Positions 36,600-47,851 of a stretch of DNA of 64,000 nucleotides are shown piece after piece. Both the position numbers and the translations under genes were made by a program. Numbering within the stretch: the first letter of the stretch is position 1; the number at the start of each line of letters is the position of its first letter. This DNA is from Pleurodeles waltl (lineage: Eukaryota; Chordata; Amphibia; Caudata; Salamandridae), in the NCBI RefSeq assembly GCF_031143425.1, contig NC_090444.1, positions 54,431,533 through 54,495,532 on the forward strand, given 5' to 3'. The notes under the pieces are model-generated. The model saw nothing but the letters and a program-made list of their open reading frames with translations. It was not told where the DNA came from and ran no database searches.

Positions 36600-37650
36600 C
36601 AAACCTGTGTGATATGTCTATATAACCTAACTAATCCTATGTATAAAGTTTTTCATTCACTTGCATTTAATTGAGCTACATTTGGGTATGGTGTGTATCC
36701 GGATAAGACTGGCTAAGTCGCAATATTATTTCTAAAGGGACCCAGTCTTGTGTTCTGTAGTGTATGTAAAGGGCACCTTGGAACCAACTGTGATCTTCCT
36801 GATATGTCAATGCAATTTCCAGTTGTGTGTGTAAGGTCTGTTTGTATTTGCAGGTGCTGCTACTTCAGTGTGTGCAAGAAATGTTTGTGTTTTGAATACA
36901 ATACTTCATATGTATATGCTACCACAAAGGGAACCTCTTCACCCATGAAAGGGAGTCCCCGTTGTGCAAAGTATATTGTTACAACAGGTCTACAATTAAC
37001 TCGAATGTTAATTGGGTTTGCTGTTTAAAAGAATGGGATTCAGAGAGGGAATATTATAGTGTGTGATTGTTTTAAAGGTTTAAGCTTGAACAACCTACAG
37101 ACTAAAACAGGGGTTTCCTATTCAGCTGAGGAACATTAATCCATAACAGCAGGAAGGTCTCCATAAAATGGTGGAAAGAGGTGCTTTGAGTATGTGACGC
37201 CTACTCAGTAGACCTACTAAATAAGTGCCTGATATAGAAAGTTTGGAGTGCCATGTTATACAGATCCTAAGAATTAAGTAGGACTGTGTATTTGCTCAAC
37301 ATAAAATCTCAGTCTGCCTAAATCATAGGGAAATGTTGACATGATTCTAAACAAGCTTACAGAACACCATCTGAACCCCTAAACATAACAGGATACAAGA
37401 TTGTATTTACAGCCTCAAACATGACTTACTCAGATTCCCAGAGAAACCATGGAAACAGATCACCCTTTTGTGGAGGCACAGATGCATATCGGGCTGGTCG
37501 TGCCATGTTCCAGGATAACCCCATCTGAAGTGCTCCTCCGCCGTCACCATCACCATCAAAAAGGAAATGCTAAGTTTAATTGTGCATTTTAAAATGGAGG
37601 CACTAAGTAGGTTTTATTGTGGCTTTACAACAATAGTACATGGCCGCAAA
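36600..37650 (-). repeat. 5' end region of the older retrovirus, including probable 5' LTR remnant
   Basis: The part at 37,500-37,640 matches the LTR-like block at 29,580-29,970. The rest (36,600-37,500) has no clear gene and would be the leader. I found no primer-binding site. Similarity to the LTR ends at about 37,640, where an unrelated repeat begins. Confidence 0.4.
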
Positions 37651-38630
37651 TGTATTTAAAAATGTATAAAACAATATAACTACATTTCTCCACCTATTAT
37701 CACTTTAATTAAGTGGTAATAGGTAGGGACCTACTTCTTAACCTCTTAGCTGCTGGGCCTTTCCCCCCCCCAGAGATGAGCCCTATTTTGGATATTTGGG
37801 GTAGTTCGTACTTAGGCCTTCATACCTTTTTGTCCACATAAGCTATCCACACCAAATTTGCGAACTGTTTAACCAACATCCTAGGGATTCTAATAATACC
37901 CAGAGTTTGTGGTTTCCCCTGGAGGAGACCAAATAATTAGTCCAAATACAGTGAAATCTTTTTTTTTTTTTTTAACTGGAAAAAAGGGCTGCCGAAGAAG
38001 GCTTGTGGTTTTTTCCCTGAAAATGGCACCAACAAAGGGTTTCTGGTGCTAAAATCACCATCTTCCCACCTTTCAGGAACAGGCAGACTTGAATCAGAAA
38101 ACCACATTTTTCAGCACAATTTTGGCATTTTACTGAGACATTCCCCGTTTTTACTATTTTTGGTGCTTTCTGCCTCCTTCCAGTTAGTGACAGGACTGGG
38201 TATGAAACCAATGCTGGATGCCGGATAGCTAAACATTTCTGAGAAGTAGACAGAAATCTGAATTCAGAAAGGGGTCATTTGTGTATATCCTACAAGGGTT
38301 TCTTACAGAAAATAACATCTGAAATAAAAAAATATTGAAAGTGAGCTAAAAAAACAGCCATGTTTCTCCACGTTTTACTCTGTAACTTTTTCCTGCAATG
38401 TCAGATTTTTTAAAGCAATATACCGTTACGTGTGCTGGACTCTTGCGGTTGCGAGGATATATAGGGCTTGTAGGTTCATCAATATCCCTAGGTACCCAGA
38501 GCCAATAAATGAGGTGCACCTTGCAATGGGTTTTCATTCTATACCGGGTATTCAGCAATTCATTTGCTGAAACATAAAGAGTGAAAAATAGGTATCAAGA
38601 AAACCTTTGTATTTCCAAAATGAGTGTAAG
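37650..38630. repeat. Unclassified repeat between two retroviruses
   Basis: This AT-rich block lies between the 5' side of the older retrovirus and the broken env of the younger one, and both are cut at its borders. It contains homopolymer runs near 37,960 and 38,325. No frame is convincing. Whether it is an insertion or simply the DNA at a deletion junction cannot be told from this window. Confidence 0.45.
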
Positions 38631-39278
38631 ATAAGGTGTTGAGAAGTTCGCTTTCATTTGAGCCCTTCTATCATCTGTGCGATCCAAAAAGCTTATTTCT
38701 ACAGCAGAGACTGAGCAAGTAAGGTTTTCCCTATGAGCATGAGCCGTTTCAAAAGGTTGCATTGGCTCGAAAAATTCCCCCATAATTTTATAATCCCAAT
38801 ATTTTGCGATCTGGCTTAGCTGCGCTATTATAGGAACATAAGCAAAGGTAACATCATAATTCGAGTAAAAATACTGTATGTTAGTTTGACCATAAAACCT
38901 AGACATTACTATACTACATGTAATCCCGTATGTAAGAGGCATGTGTTGATAAGTCACCCCTTCCTTTACTGATGTTGGTATCTGGGTACACACATAACAA
39001 TCTTTCGCATCCATAGTCTCAACATACTCTGTTAGTAAGCGATAGAAAACGTTATACGAAAGCTCTTTCTTATCGTGCAAGAGCCTCTCATCCAATGCTA
39101 GTCTTTTCAATGGGGTTAGTTCAGTGACAGTAACAGGAGCAATAGTAGAAGCCTCAATATTCTCACTTTCACCCTTTCCATGCATTCCAAACACAATTGC
39201 CATTATTATTATTACACATGTTACTACCAAGCCTATACACACATATTTACAATATTTCTTTCTATTGTTTTGCGTCAT
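38631..39278 (-). pseudogene. env: Env N-terminal part, truncated
   Basis: The frame begins MTQNNRKKYCKY, followed by a hydrophobic segment (about residues 14-32, VCIGLVVTCVIIIMAIVFGM) that would be a signal-anchor. The region after it has Cys pairs such as DCYVCTQIP and possible N-glycosylation sites. Its position after integrase suits a retroviral envelope surface part. About 215 residues remain before the sequence runs into unrelated repeat DNA, so the fusion and transmembrane regions are absent. Assignment to env is from position and topology; I did not recognise a specific family motif. Confidence 0.5.
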
Positions 39279-39680
39279 GATCTGTATAGAATCAGAGAGC
39301 TAGAAGCACTTATAAATGAAACTATTCGGCAATTCAGTTACAAGCTGAACAAGCGCAATGTTCACACCGTCTTCTTCAAAAGGCCAGTCACTTATCGGTT
39401 AGCAGCATTTGTCTCAATTCGGCAACGACTCAGTCTTTATCAGTTTAGCAAATGTCTCATCCGGTTTAACAATGTCTCAGCTGGTTGTTTCTTTCACGTT
39501 ATATTATAGCAAGCAATATCATTTACTCTTTCAATCGACAGAGTCTATGAAACTTTTCTTTTCTATTGGTATCTCTTCTTCTTCTTCGTTCTCGATGCTT
39601 AGAGATACAAACTCGTCTGTCCAATCATCATTGACTGCATATGCCCATTCAGGACCGGAATACCTCCTATTTGGTATCCT

Positions 39681-41632
39681 TTATCTTTTCAATTTTGCTT
39701 CCCTTTTGGACTCGGCTTCGCTGGTACTTTCTTCTTTTGTCAAGTCTTTTTCTTCACTTGACGATTGTTCCACGACAGTCACTTCCTTTCTCTTCTCTTT
39801 CACTTTCGGTCTCCCTCCTTCGTTCAAACCTTCTTTACCCTTTTCTTTTATTGGTGAGATGCTTAGTCTTCTCTTTGCACCATGTCCATTTGATGGACCT
39901 GCGATCTTTTCTGTGGAAGCTTGAACCATTTCGTTCTGTTCTGCTTTATCCCCTTCTTCCAGGGGATCGATCACGTTCTCTTTTTCTTTTTCTGTATCAT
40001 CTGCTTCTGGGAAAGCCCTCCTCTGATCAGGCTCTCCTGGCTTTTCACCTTTTTCGAGCCCTTCGTCACCGTTACTTTCGTCAGGCTCTTTATCACTTTC
40101 AGCTGCTTCAGGTTCTTTGTCACCTTCAGCTGCTTCAGGCTTTTTGCTACCCTCAGCTGCTTCAGGTTCTTTGTCACCTGCAGCTTCTTCGTCGCTGTCT
40201 GAACTTTCTCCTGGGTCTTCCCCAAGTGAGTCGGACTCTTCACCTTCCAACAATATCTCTTTCTCTCCTGCTTCTGCCTGTTCGCTTTCAGTTCGCTTTT
40301 GTTCTGTCTCAGCACTCGGCACTGCTTTATCAGGCACTGGTAGTTTCAGCGCTTCAACTTCCTCATCGGTGGGACACAGCACCTTCTTTGTGTGACTGGC
40401 GTGAATCCAGTTGGGAACCCCCGCACACTTCACAGCGGTAGTTGTCGTCAGGATCACTTGGAAAGGGCCTTTCCAACGGGGTTCCAGACACGATTTTCTC
40501 ACGTGCTTCTTTACCACGACCCAGTCACCTGCTTTCAGTGCGTGTCCTGGACCTTGGATCGGTGGCAAGGTGGTCGCTTCCACCTGGTGAGAGAAAGAGC
40601 GAACCACGTCAGCCAGTCCTTTGCAGTAGTCTAACACCATATCATCTGTAATATTCAAAAGCATGTTTGCGGGAACTGCAGTAAGTCTCATAGCCCTGCC
40701 CATGAGAATTTCGTGCGGAGACAATCCAGTTTTTCTATCAGGAGTATTTCTCATTGACATTAGCACTAAGGGCAATGCGTCAGGCCATTTCAAATTTGTC
40801 GATGCACATATTTTTGCCATTCTCGATTTCAGCGTACCATTCATCTGCTCCACCAGTCCTGATGCTTCAGGGCGATAGCTACAGTGCAGCTTTTGCTCAA
40901 TGTTCAGCGCTTCGCAAAGTAACTTTATCACCTCGTTATTGAAGTGACTTCCCCCATCTGATTCTAAAGAGATCGGGAATCCGAAACGTGGTATCAATTC
41001 TCTCAACAATAGCTTGGCAACTGTAAGGCTGTCATTTCTACGTGTAGGGTATGCCTCAATCCAGTGACTAAAAATGCACACAATCACCAGCACATATTTC
41101 AGACCCCCATGCACAGGCATCTCAATGAAGTCCATCTGCATTCGACTAAAAGGCCCGCTTGCCCTACCAATGTGACTCGCGTTCACAACCGTTCCCTTTC
41201 CTGGGTTCATCTGCTGGCAAGTGACACATCGATGGCAAACTGCTTCTGCAGCTTGACGAAATCTGGGGTTAAACCAATCAGTTTTGAACAATCTTATCAT
41301 GGCATCTCTCCCTAGGTGAGCTTGCCCATGATAGAACCGCGCAAGCTGTGATAAGAGACTATTTGGCAAAAAAAAATTCCCTCATGTGAAACCCATAACT
41401 CATCTTGTCTCTTTATACATTGTGATTTGATCCAGGAATCTCTTTCATCCTCCCTGACATTATTCTGTAATGCTTTTAGTTCTTCTATTGTATCTACAAC
41501 CTTCAAGGCAAATGCTTCAGCCTGTTCGAGTTCTGGCTCATTTATCGTGTTCCAATCATCTCTCAGTAATATACAGTTCAAGGCACAAAATCTTGCGACT
41601 CGATCCGCATATGCATTTCCCAGAGACACATA
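39681..41632 (-). pseudogene. pol: Pol 3' part: RNase H tail, integrase, long acidic tail
   Basis: The frame from 41,632 downward continues the RNase H-integrase linker but shifts at a run of nine A (plus strand, 41,368-41,376). The main frame (41,369-39,681, 562 residues) has a zinc-binding motif (H14, H18, C48, C51) and a D-D-35-E catalytic core (D80 in QMDFIEMP, D138 in LESDGGSHF, E174 in GLVEQMNG). From about residue 330 the protein becomes a Glu/Asp/Lys-rich tail of some 230 residues with repeats of the kind EAAEGDKEP. After a single TAA the same frame stays open about 50 more codons (to about 39,520). Integrase inserts viral DNA into the host genome. The tail has no counterpart I know in gamma-type integrases. 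Confidence 0.8.
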
Positions 41633-42262
41633 GGCCCTCATTCTGACCCTGGCGGTCTTTGACCGCCAGGGCGGAGGACCGCGGGAGCACCGCCGACAAG
41701 CCGGCGGTGCTCCAATGGGGATTCCGACCGCGGCGGTAAAGCCGCGGTCGGACCGGCACCACTGGCGGGGTCCCGCCAGTGTACCGCGGCCCCATTGAAT
41801 CCTCCGCGGCGGCGCAGCTTGCTGTACCGCCGCGGGGATTCTGACCCCCCCTACCGCCATCCAGATCCCGGCGGTCGGACCGCCGAGATCCGGATGGCGG
41901 TAGGGGGGGTCGCGGGGCCCCTGGGGGCCCCTGCAGTGCCCATGCCACTGGCATGGGCATTGCAGGGGCCCCCGTAAGAGGGCCCCTACATGTATTTCAC
42001 TGTCTGCTGCGCAGACAGTGAAATACGCGACGGGTGCAACTGCACCCGTCGCACAGCTTCCACTCCGCCGGCTCGATTCCGAGCCGGCTTCATCGTGGAA
42101 GCCTCTTTCCCGCTGGGCTGGCTGGTGGTCTGAAGGAGACCGCCCGCCAGCCCAGCGGGAAAGTCAGAATTACCGCCGCGGTCTTTCGACCGCGGAACGG
42201 TAACCTGACGGCGGGACTTTGGCGGGCGGCCTCCGCCGCCCGCCAAGGTCAGAATGAGGGCC
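41633..42262. mobile_element. 630-bp Harbinger-type MITE inside RNase H
   Basis: The left end reads GGCCCTCATTCTGACC and the right end is its exact complement. ATA lies on both sides (41,630-41,632 and 42,263-42,265), a 3-bp target duplication. The interior is very GC-rich and full of complementary blocks (GACCGCC/GGCGGTC). The first ten bases match the ends of the 8.46-kb Harbinger element at 10,750. It has no gene. It breaks pol in the RNase H domain. The two halves of pol lie in the same ancestral frame apart from this insert. Confidence 0.92.
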
Positions 42263-42265
42263 ATA

Positions 42266-44890
42266 GTCCTGTCCTTTCGTATGAGCACTGCACTTCACCA
42301 CTGCAACTTCAGCTGGCACTTGAATGGCATGTAACAATTCCCTTATTCTCTCCCCGTTCTTCACTGGGGATCCTGAAGAAGTCAGGAACCCTCTCTGTGA
42401 CCATAGTTGTCCAAAGTCATGCACAATCCCAAACCCGTATTGACTATCAGTGTAAATGGTGACTTTCATCAATGCAGATAGTTGACATGCTCTGGTAAGG
42501 GCTACGAGTTCTGCCACTTGTGCAGAATAGACTCCTTGAAGCCATCCCGCTTCCAAGACCCCTGTTACAGTACATACAGCATATCCTGCTTTCAAAATCC
42601 CCATCCCATCTCTTAGACATGAACCATCAACAAAAAGAATTTGGTCATTTTCATCAAGCTTGGTATCCTTAATGTCCGGTCGAGGTTTTGTGCAAAATTC
42701 AGTCACCTGAAGGCAGTCATGCTCGACGTCTTCAGCGTTCTCAATTTCGGCATTTTCTCCAGGAAGCAAGGTTGCTGGATTCAACGTAGTGCACCTTTTC
42801 AGCTGCACATTCGGTGAGCCCAGAATTATCGTTTCATACCTTGTGAGTCTTGCTCCAGTCATGTGTTGCGTTCGGGAGCGGGTCAAAAGTATCTCAACTG
42901 AGTGAGGGACCATGACTGTTACTGGGTGTCCCATCACTATTCCTTCACTCTGAGTGAGGCTGATACCAACTGCAGCTACGGCGCGCAAACACCCTGGGAG
43001 TGCTGCTGCAACCGGATCCAAAGTAGCTGAAAAATACGCTACTGGTCTGTTCACGCCACCATGGGCTTGGGTCAAGACAGACAAAGAACATGCATCACGT
43101 TCATGGCAAAACAATGTGAAAGGCTTCGTGTAATCAGTCATACCTAAAGCTGGAGCCCTGCACATGCATTCTTTCAGTTCAACAAAAGCATCCATCTCAT
43201 CTCCTTTCAGCTCAATTTCATCCAAGGCATCCTTCTGGGTCAATTTCAGTAAAGGCTTTGCTAGAGACGAGAAGTTGGGAATCCACTGGCGACAATAGCC
43301 CACCATTCCCAAAAACTTCCTCACCTCCTTCCTTGTCTTTGGTGGACTCATTTGGAGTATACTTGTAATTCTTTCCTTCATTATTCTCCGTGACCCTTTC
43401 TCTATTTGGTGACCCAAGTATTTCACTTTCTTCTGACAGAACTGTAATTTGGAAGGAGACACCTTATGTCCATTCCTTCCCAAATGGTTCAACAGAGCAA
43501 TGGTATCGGCTGTGCAGCCACTTTCTGTCTTTGATGCAACCAGTAAGTCGTCAATGTACTGTACGAGGGTTGACTCCAATGGCAACTCTAACTCTTCCAA
43601 GTCTTTCTTTAGAACCTGATTGAATATTGACGGTGACTCAGAAAACCCTTGAGGAATTCGACACCAACTGTATACTCTGTCTAGGAATTTGAAACAAAAG
43701 AGGAATTGGCTGTCCTCATGAAGAGGCACAGAAAAGAATGCTTGTGACAAATCGATGACTGAAAACCATTCAGCATCGCAAGGAACTTGAAACATTATCA
43801 CAGCTGGATTCGGTACTACTGGGCAGCACTTTATTATGATGTCATTTATTTTCCTCAAATCCTGCACGAGTCGGACTTTCCCACTTGGCTTTATTAGTCC
43901 CATTATCGGTGAATTACATGGGCTGCTTAACACTTCTTTCAGTACCCCCTGCTTTACAAATTCGTCAATGAGTTGAGCAACTTTCATGAGGGTATCTTGT
44001 GGCATGTGGTATTGTGGGGTCTGGGGAAAGATTGCATTGGGCTTTACCATCACTTTCACTGGTTCCACTCCTTTCATCAATCCCACCTCTTTCCCTGTCA
44101 TGTCCCACACTTCCTTTCCGACTGTCTCCCGTAGTTCAGCTGGGATGTCTTCTTCAGTTATCATCGGGAAGAGACAAATCAGAGGATACTCTTCATCGAC
44201 AGTTTCCATCTCGTCCCCCTCTACACTCTCCTCTTCTTCCCCATCACTGCTTGTCTGGATTGTTATTCCTTCGTTCGAACACATGATCGAGCAACCCAAT
44301 TTACACAATAGGTCTCTTTCTAACAGTGCTATCGGGCTTGAGTCACACACCACAAACTGATGTACCCCTTGATAGTTACCGATACTGACTGGAACCGGAT
44401 CTGTGATTGGGTTCGTCAGATGTCTGTTTGCTACTCCCACCACTTGAACTGTCCTTCCCGAGAGTGGCAAATTTGGAACTTCACTACTCTTAACTGTTGA
44501 ACGTGTGGCTCCCGTGTCAACCAAGAATGAAACACGATGACCCATTACTCTTCCCTCTACGTACGGACCCCTTTGATTGACTTCCAAGGATGCCGCAAGC
44601 ACACAGTCTCCTTCTTCTCCTGAACTTTCACTCTCCCATACGTTGTTTATTCCACTCTCACTGTGTAATGGGAACTGTTGTACGGTGCCATTTGTACTCA
44701 TTACCTGACCTGTTACCTGCGGAGGAACCATCACTTGCTGCTGACTCATTGGCGCCAAGGGTATTTGCATTTGCTGATTAGGTACCATAGGTAACTGCTG
44801 TTGCATCGGCTGCATCTGCGTCATCTGCATACGAGGCATCTGCATCTGCTGCGGCTGCATAGGTTGTAATCCCTGCAATTGATTTATGGT
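42266..44890 (-). pseudogene. pol: Pol 5' part: protease, reverse transcriptase, RNase H
   Basis: Counting from the Met at 44,878, a Gln/Met/Pro-rich linker (1-60) is followed by an aspartic protease (DTG at 121-123 in FLVDTGATRSTV). The reverse transcriptase comes next (about 270-530, first catalytic Asp in SVIDLSQAFF at 376, YIDD at 441-444). RNase H begins near 745 (D751 in FVDGSC, E790 in VAELVAL, D811 in YTDSQY). The frame ends at the MITE. There is no stop between the gag UAG and this frame: pol follows gag in the same frame, as in gammaretroviruses, where some ribosomes read through UAG. The domain set would make DNA from viral RNA. The enzyme motifs are intact but the gene is cut. Confidence 0.88.
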
Positions 44891-47851
44891 CTAAAAATTT
44901 GGGTTTGGACCTCTCATTTTCGGTCCCCTCATTGTCTGAAATGCATTGACATCATTGTTTTGCTGACCAACACCTGCACCTACACCTGCACCTACACCTG
45001 CACCTACACCTGCACCTTCCTGCACCACCATTGGGCACTCGCGTTTCCAATGACCTATGATTCCGCACACATGACACGGCATCACCTTCTTCATTGCCTG
45101 CACACCCGTCACAACAGTGTTCAAATCCGGACCATTATTCACAAAACCTCCTCTGCCTCTGCCTCTGGCCTGTGGCTGAAACGCCATGTTTCCCTGCAAC
45201 TGCAACTGCGGTTGTGGTACCTGCTGTTGGAACCCTTGCATCCCTTGCAAGCCTTGCAGACCTTGCAAACCTGTTTGAGCTGCCTTAAGCTGCATCATCA
45301 TCACCTTCTCTTTCAACTTTTTCTGTTTCACTTCAATTTCGTCGCTACAGTATTTCGCATAGGTCAAGACTTCGTCAAACGGTTTAGACTGCCAACAAAT
45401 CAAATGCGACTTTATCATTTGACTTATCTCTGGCCTCAGCCCTTCCACAAATCTGAAGACAAAATGGAGCATGTCCTTCACCTCTATGGTTTCTGTGCCA
45501 CTGTAATTCTTGAACGCCTTCAACAACCTCTCATAGTAACTGTGAATCGATTCTTTAGTCTCTTGGGCAGTTCGGTCAATCTTCTGCCAATCCACGTTTT
45601 TCGCAGGTACCTTCGTTTTCAAATGCTCAATCACCTTGTAGTACAAGCTCATCACCAAAGGCGATGGTGCACCTGTCTCCCTGTTCCTCTCTGGTTCACT
45701 TGTCGGCCAACCTACGGCTCTTTTGCAATCCTCCCACAAGTCTGCCGGAACCACGATCTCAAAGAGAGTGTTCAGGTCTTCCCAGAGACATTTTGCAAGC
45801 TTCACAAACCTATCAGTCTGTTGGGACCATTCAATCGGCTTCTCTCTTAGTTTGGGAAAATCGTCAGTGAAGGACTGAATGTCACTTCGGTGCCATGGTA
45901 CGTGTACTAATTTTCCCCCTGCTGTCTCCCTCATTGGTAACATTGTTACTGTATCACTACTCTGCGGTCTTTTCTCATTGTGCTCTGTAGCACTGTCCCT
46001 CCTCTTATCCTTCCTCTTTACCCACCTGCTTTCCCACTTGTCTAAGCACCTCCACACTTGTGCACTCTGCAGCAATTCTTTAAGGTGTGCTTTCATACCT
46101 GCGGACCTCATGTGTTCAAAATCTGTGGTCCCAAAATCCAACCTATAGCTCCTGCTCAAATGTTTCGTCTTGCCTATGTCAATCCCGTTTCTGTCCGCTA
46201 CTTCCTGCAGACTTTTATGTACCTTGTTCACTTCCTTCGTGATCTTTGGACATAGATACCTCAGCTCTTCTTCCGTGTAGGACTCTAATCTATTCACCCC
46301 CATATTCCCTTCCACCAATTCTTGTGCTTCCATGTTCAGCCTCATCCTATTCAAGTAATCTTCTCCTTTCCCACTGTCTGAACTTTGTGTGGAATTTAGA
46401 CTGTTGAACCACTGGGTTAGCTGTTGCGCATTTACTCCCATCAGTGTAGCATTCACATCGACTGCCATCGATGGCTGTGGCAGCTTTTCAGTGTTCGATG
46501 TGAGAGGTATTATCAGTGGGGGGCTCGACCTCACCAGTGTTGACTGAGCGCATACGGGACTAAACTCCATCAAGGACCCAGACCCAGTTGATTGAGCCGC
46601 TATCGGAGTTATCCCTGGAGTGTTCTCTATGCACCTCCTCTCTGTCCCATTCTGCAGCATTGATCCCTGACTGCTCATACCTAAGTTAGGCTGACTGTAC
46701 AGAGGTACCGCTGGACCTACGGTAATGGGCAAGGATATCGCATCTGGATTCTGTCCATTTCCCATATTCTGAGGCATGTTCATCCCCATATTATGGGTCA
46801 TCATTGCCGGCATGCCCATCTGGCTCCCCGTCATTTGAGCATGTGCATTTCCTCCCTGCATCTGCTTTTGAGGCATCAAAAACTGAGTTGATTCAGCTTG
46901 TGCCATTGTTGGGCTGTAACCATTCTGTACTTCCCTTACTGTTGGATCTAGAATCATTCCTGCACCGTTATCACTACTGTAGTACCCTGGCATCTGTGAC
47001 TGATAACTTTCTGCTGGTTTCAACACAGGCACATCTGGATATATTCTCCTAACTTGCGGTATCTGCGGGGTGAACAGCAGACTCGGGTCCTTTGGTCCCG
47101 ATGATGCTCCTGAACTCTGAGTTTCATTGTTCTGTACCGGTGCCGGAGGGGCAGAACTGGTACTTGGACCTTGTCCATTTTCCGCATAAGGTGGTGGACG
47201 GTCGTTCAGCAATTGCATTATTAACTCCTCATCTTCTAACTCCTCTTCTCTTCTCAACTTTTCCTCGTCCTCTCTATCCTTGGGACACTTCCTGTCTGTC
47301 TTACAGGTAGCTTTCTTACCTGTCTCTTCTCCTTCCTTAGTAATTGCTGGGAACAATTTTATCCCCTGCAATACATCTGACCTCCACACCTTCTGTGCAT
47401 TATCCCACCTAGCATCCGCTAGTGTCTTTTCTACCTTCCTCATTCTGGTCTCGAACTTCTTTTGCTGTTGCTGTCTGGCCATTAGTTCCCAAATTGCTAG
47501 AGCCTCAAACTGTGCTGGCCTTGGAGGCACCTTCATGTCGTACATTGTGAATCTCAAATTCTCTAGAACCCTTATATTGAATGTCCCATGTATCGGGAAC
47601 GCTACGCTCCCATGTTTCTCTGTCCACTTGTGCCATTGCTTTAGCCAAAGGCACGGAGCTACCCCCTTCTCTTCCATTACAATGTAAGCTGGTGTACCCT
47701 CGGGCGGCGTCTCTTCTCCTACGCTCGCTTTAATGTAAGACTCCCCCTTCATCGCGCTCCTAAATGCTTTAAGGAATTTCATTTTCTCGTCTTTTATTTC
47801 ACAAAGTTTATAATCAATAGGTAACTTTAATTCCACACAATTTGTAATCAA
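44891..47851 (-). CDS. gag: Gag polyprotein (986 residues)
   Basis: This is a single uninterrupted frame from ATG at 47,851 to a TAG at 44,891-44,893. The middle (about 300-450) is rich in Met, Gln, Asn and Gly. A predicted capsid region follows (about 640-870, with helical text such as EVLTYAKYCSDEIEVKQKK near its end). One CCHC zinc knuckle, CHVCGIIGHWKREC, lies at residues 926-939. Then come GAGV repeats encoded by a 12-bp tandem repeat (about 44,970-45,016). The protein would form the virion core and bind genomic RNA. At 986 residues it is long compared with most gammaretroviral Gag proteins (about 500-600). I see no frameshift or internal stop, which is notable given that pol and env are broken. 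Confidence 0.85.
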   Translation of the reverse strand: MITNCVELKLPIDYKLCEIKDEKMKFLKAFRSAMKGESYIKASVGEETPPEGTPAYIVMEEKGVAPCLWLKQWHKWTEKHGSVAFPIHGTFNIRVLENLRFTMYDMKVPPRPAQFEALAIWELMARQQQQKKFETRMRKVEKTLADARWDNAQKVWRSDVLQGIKLFPAITKEGEETGKKATCKTDRKCPKDREDEEKLRREEELEDEELIMQLLNDRPPPYAENGQGPSTSSAPPAPVQNNETQSSGASSGPKDPSLLFTPQIPQVRRIYPDVPVLKPAESYQSQMPGYYSSDNGAGMILDPTVREVQNGYSPTMAQAESTQFLMPQKQMQGGNAHAQMTGSQMGMPAMMTHNMGMNMPQNMGNGQNPDAISLPITVGPAVPLYSQPNLGMSSQGSMLQNGTERRCIENTPGITPIAAQSTGSGSLMEFSPVCAQSTLVRSSPPLIIPLTSNTEKLPQPSMAVDVNATLMGVNAQQLTQWFNSLNSTQSSDSGKGEDYLNRMRLNMEAQELVEGNMGVNRLESYTEEELRYLCPKITKEVNKVHKSLQEVADRNGIDIGKTKHLSRSYRLDFGTTDFEHMRSAGMKAHLKELLQSAQVWRCLDKWESRWVKRKDKRRDSATEHNEKRPQSSDTVTMLPMRETAGGKLVHVPWHRSDIQSFTDDFPKLREKPIEWSQQTDRFVKLAKCLWEDLNTLFEIVVPADLWEDCKRAVGWPTSEPERNRETGAPSPLVMSLYYKVIEHLKTKVPAKNVDWQKIDRTAQETKESIHSYYERLLKAFKNYSGTETIEVKDMLHFVFRFVEGLRPEISQMIKSHLICWQSKPFDEVLTYAKYCSDEIEVKQKKLKEKVMMMQLKAAQTGLQGLQGLQGMQGFQQQVPQPQLQLQGNMAFQPQARGRGRGGFVNNGPDLNTVVTGVQAMKKVMPCHVCGIIGHWKRECPMVVQEGAGVGAGVGAGVGAGVGQQNNDVNAFQTMRGPKMRGPNPNF

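Noticed and set aside
38346..38558. 70-codon minus-strand frame as part of env
   Set aside because: It lies in the unrelated repeat beyond the env break and is in AT-rich DNA without env features.
36600..38630. 3' LTR of the younger retrovirus
   Set aside because: I compared it by eye with 48,904-50,446 and found no shared blocks; the 3' LTR appears to be absent from the window.
39641..40441. 266-codon plus-strand frame
   Set aside because: It is the antisense shadow of the acidic tail of the integrase frame; Leu/Phe/Ser-rich peptide is the complement of Glu/Lys codons.
44879..45850. 323-codon plus-strand frame
   Set aside because: It is antisense to the gag frame, which has a CCHC zinc knuckle.
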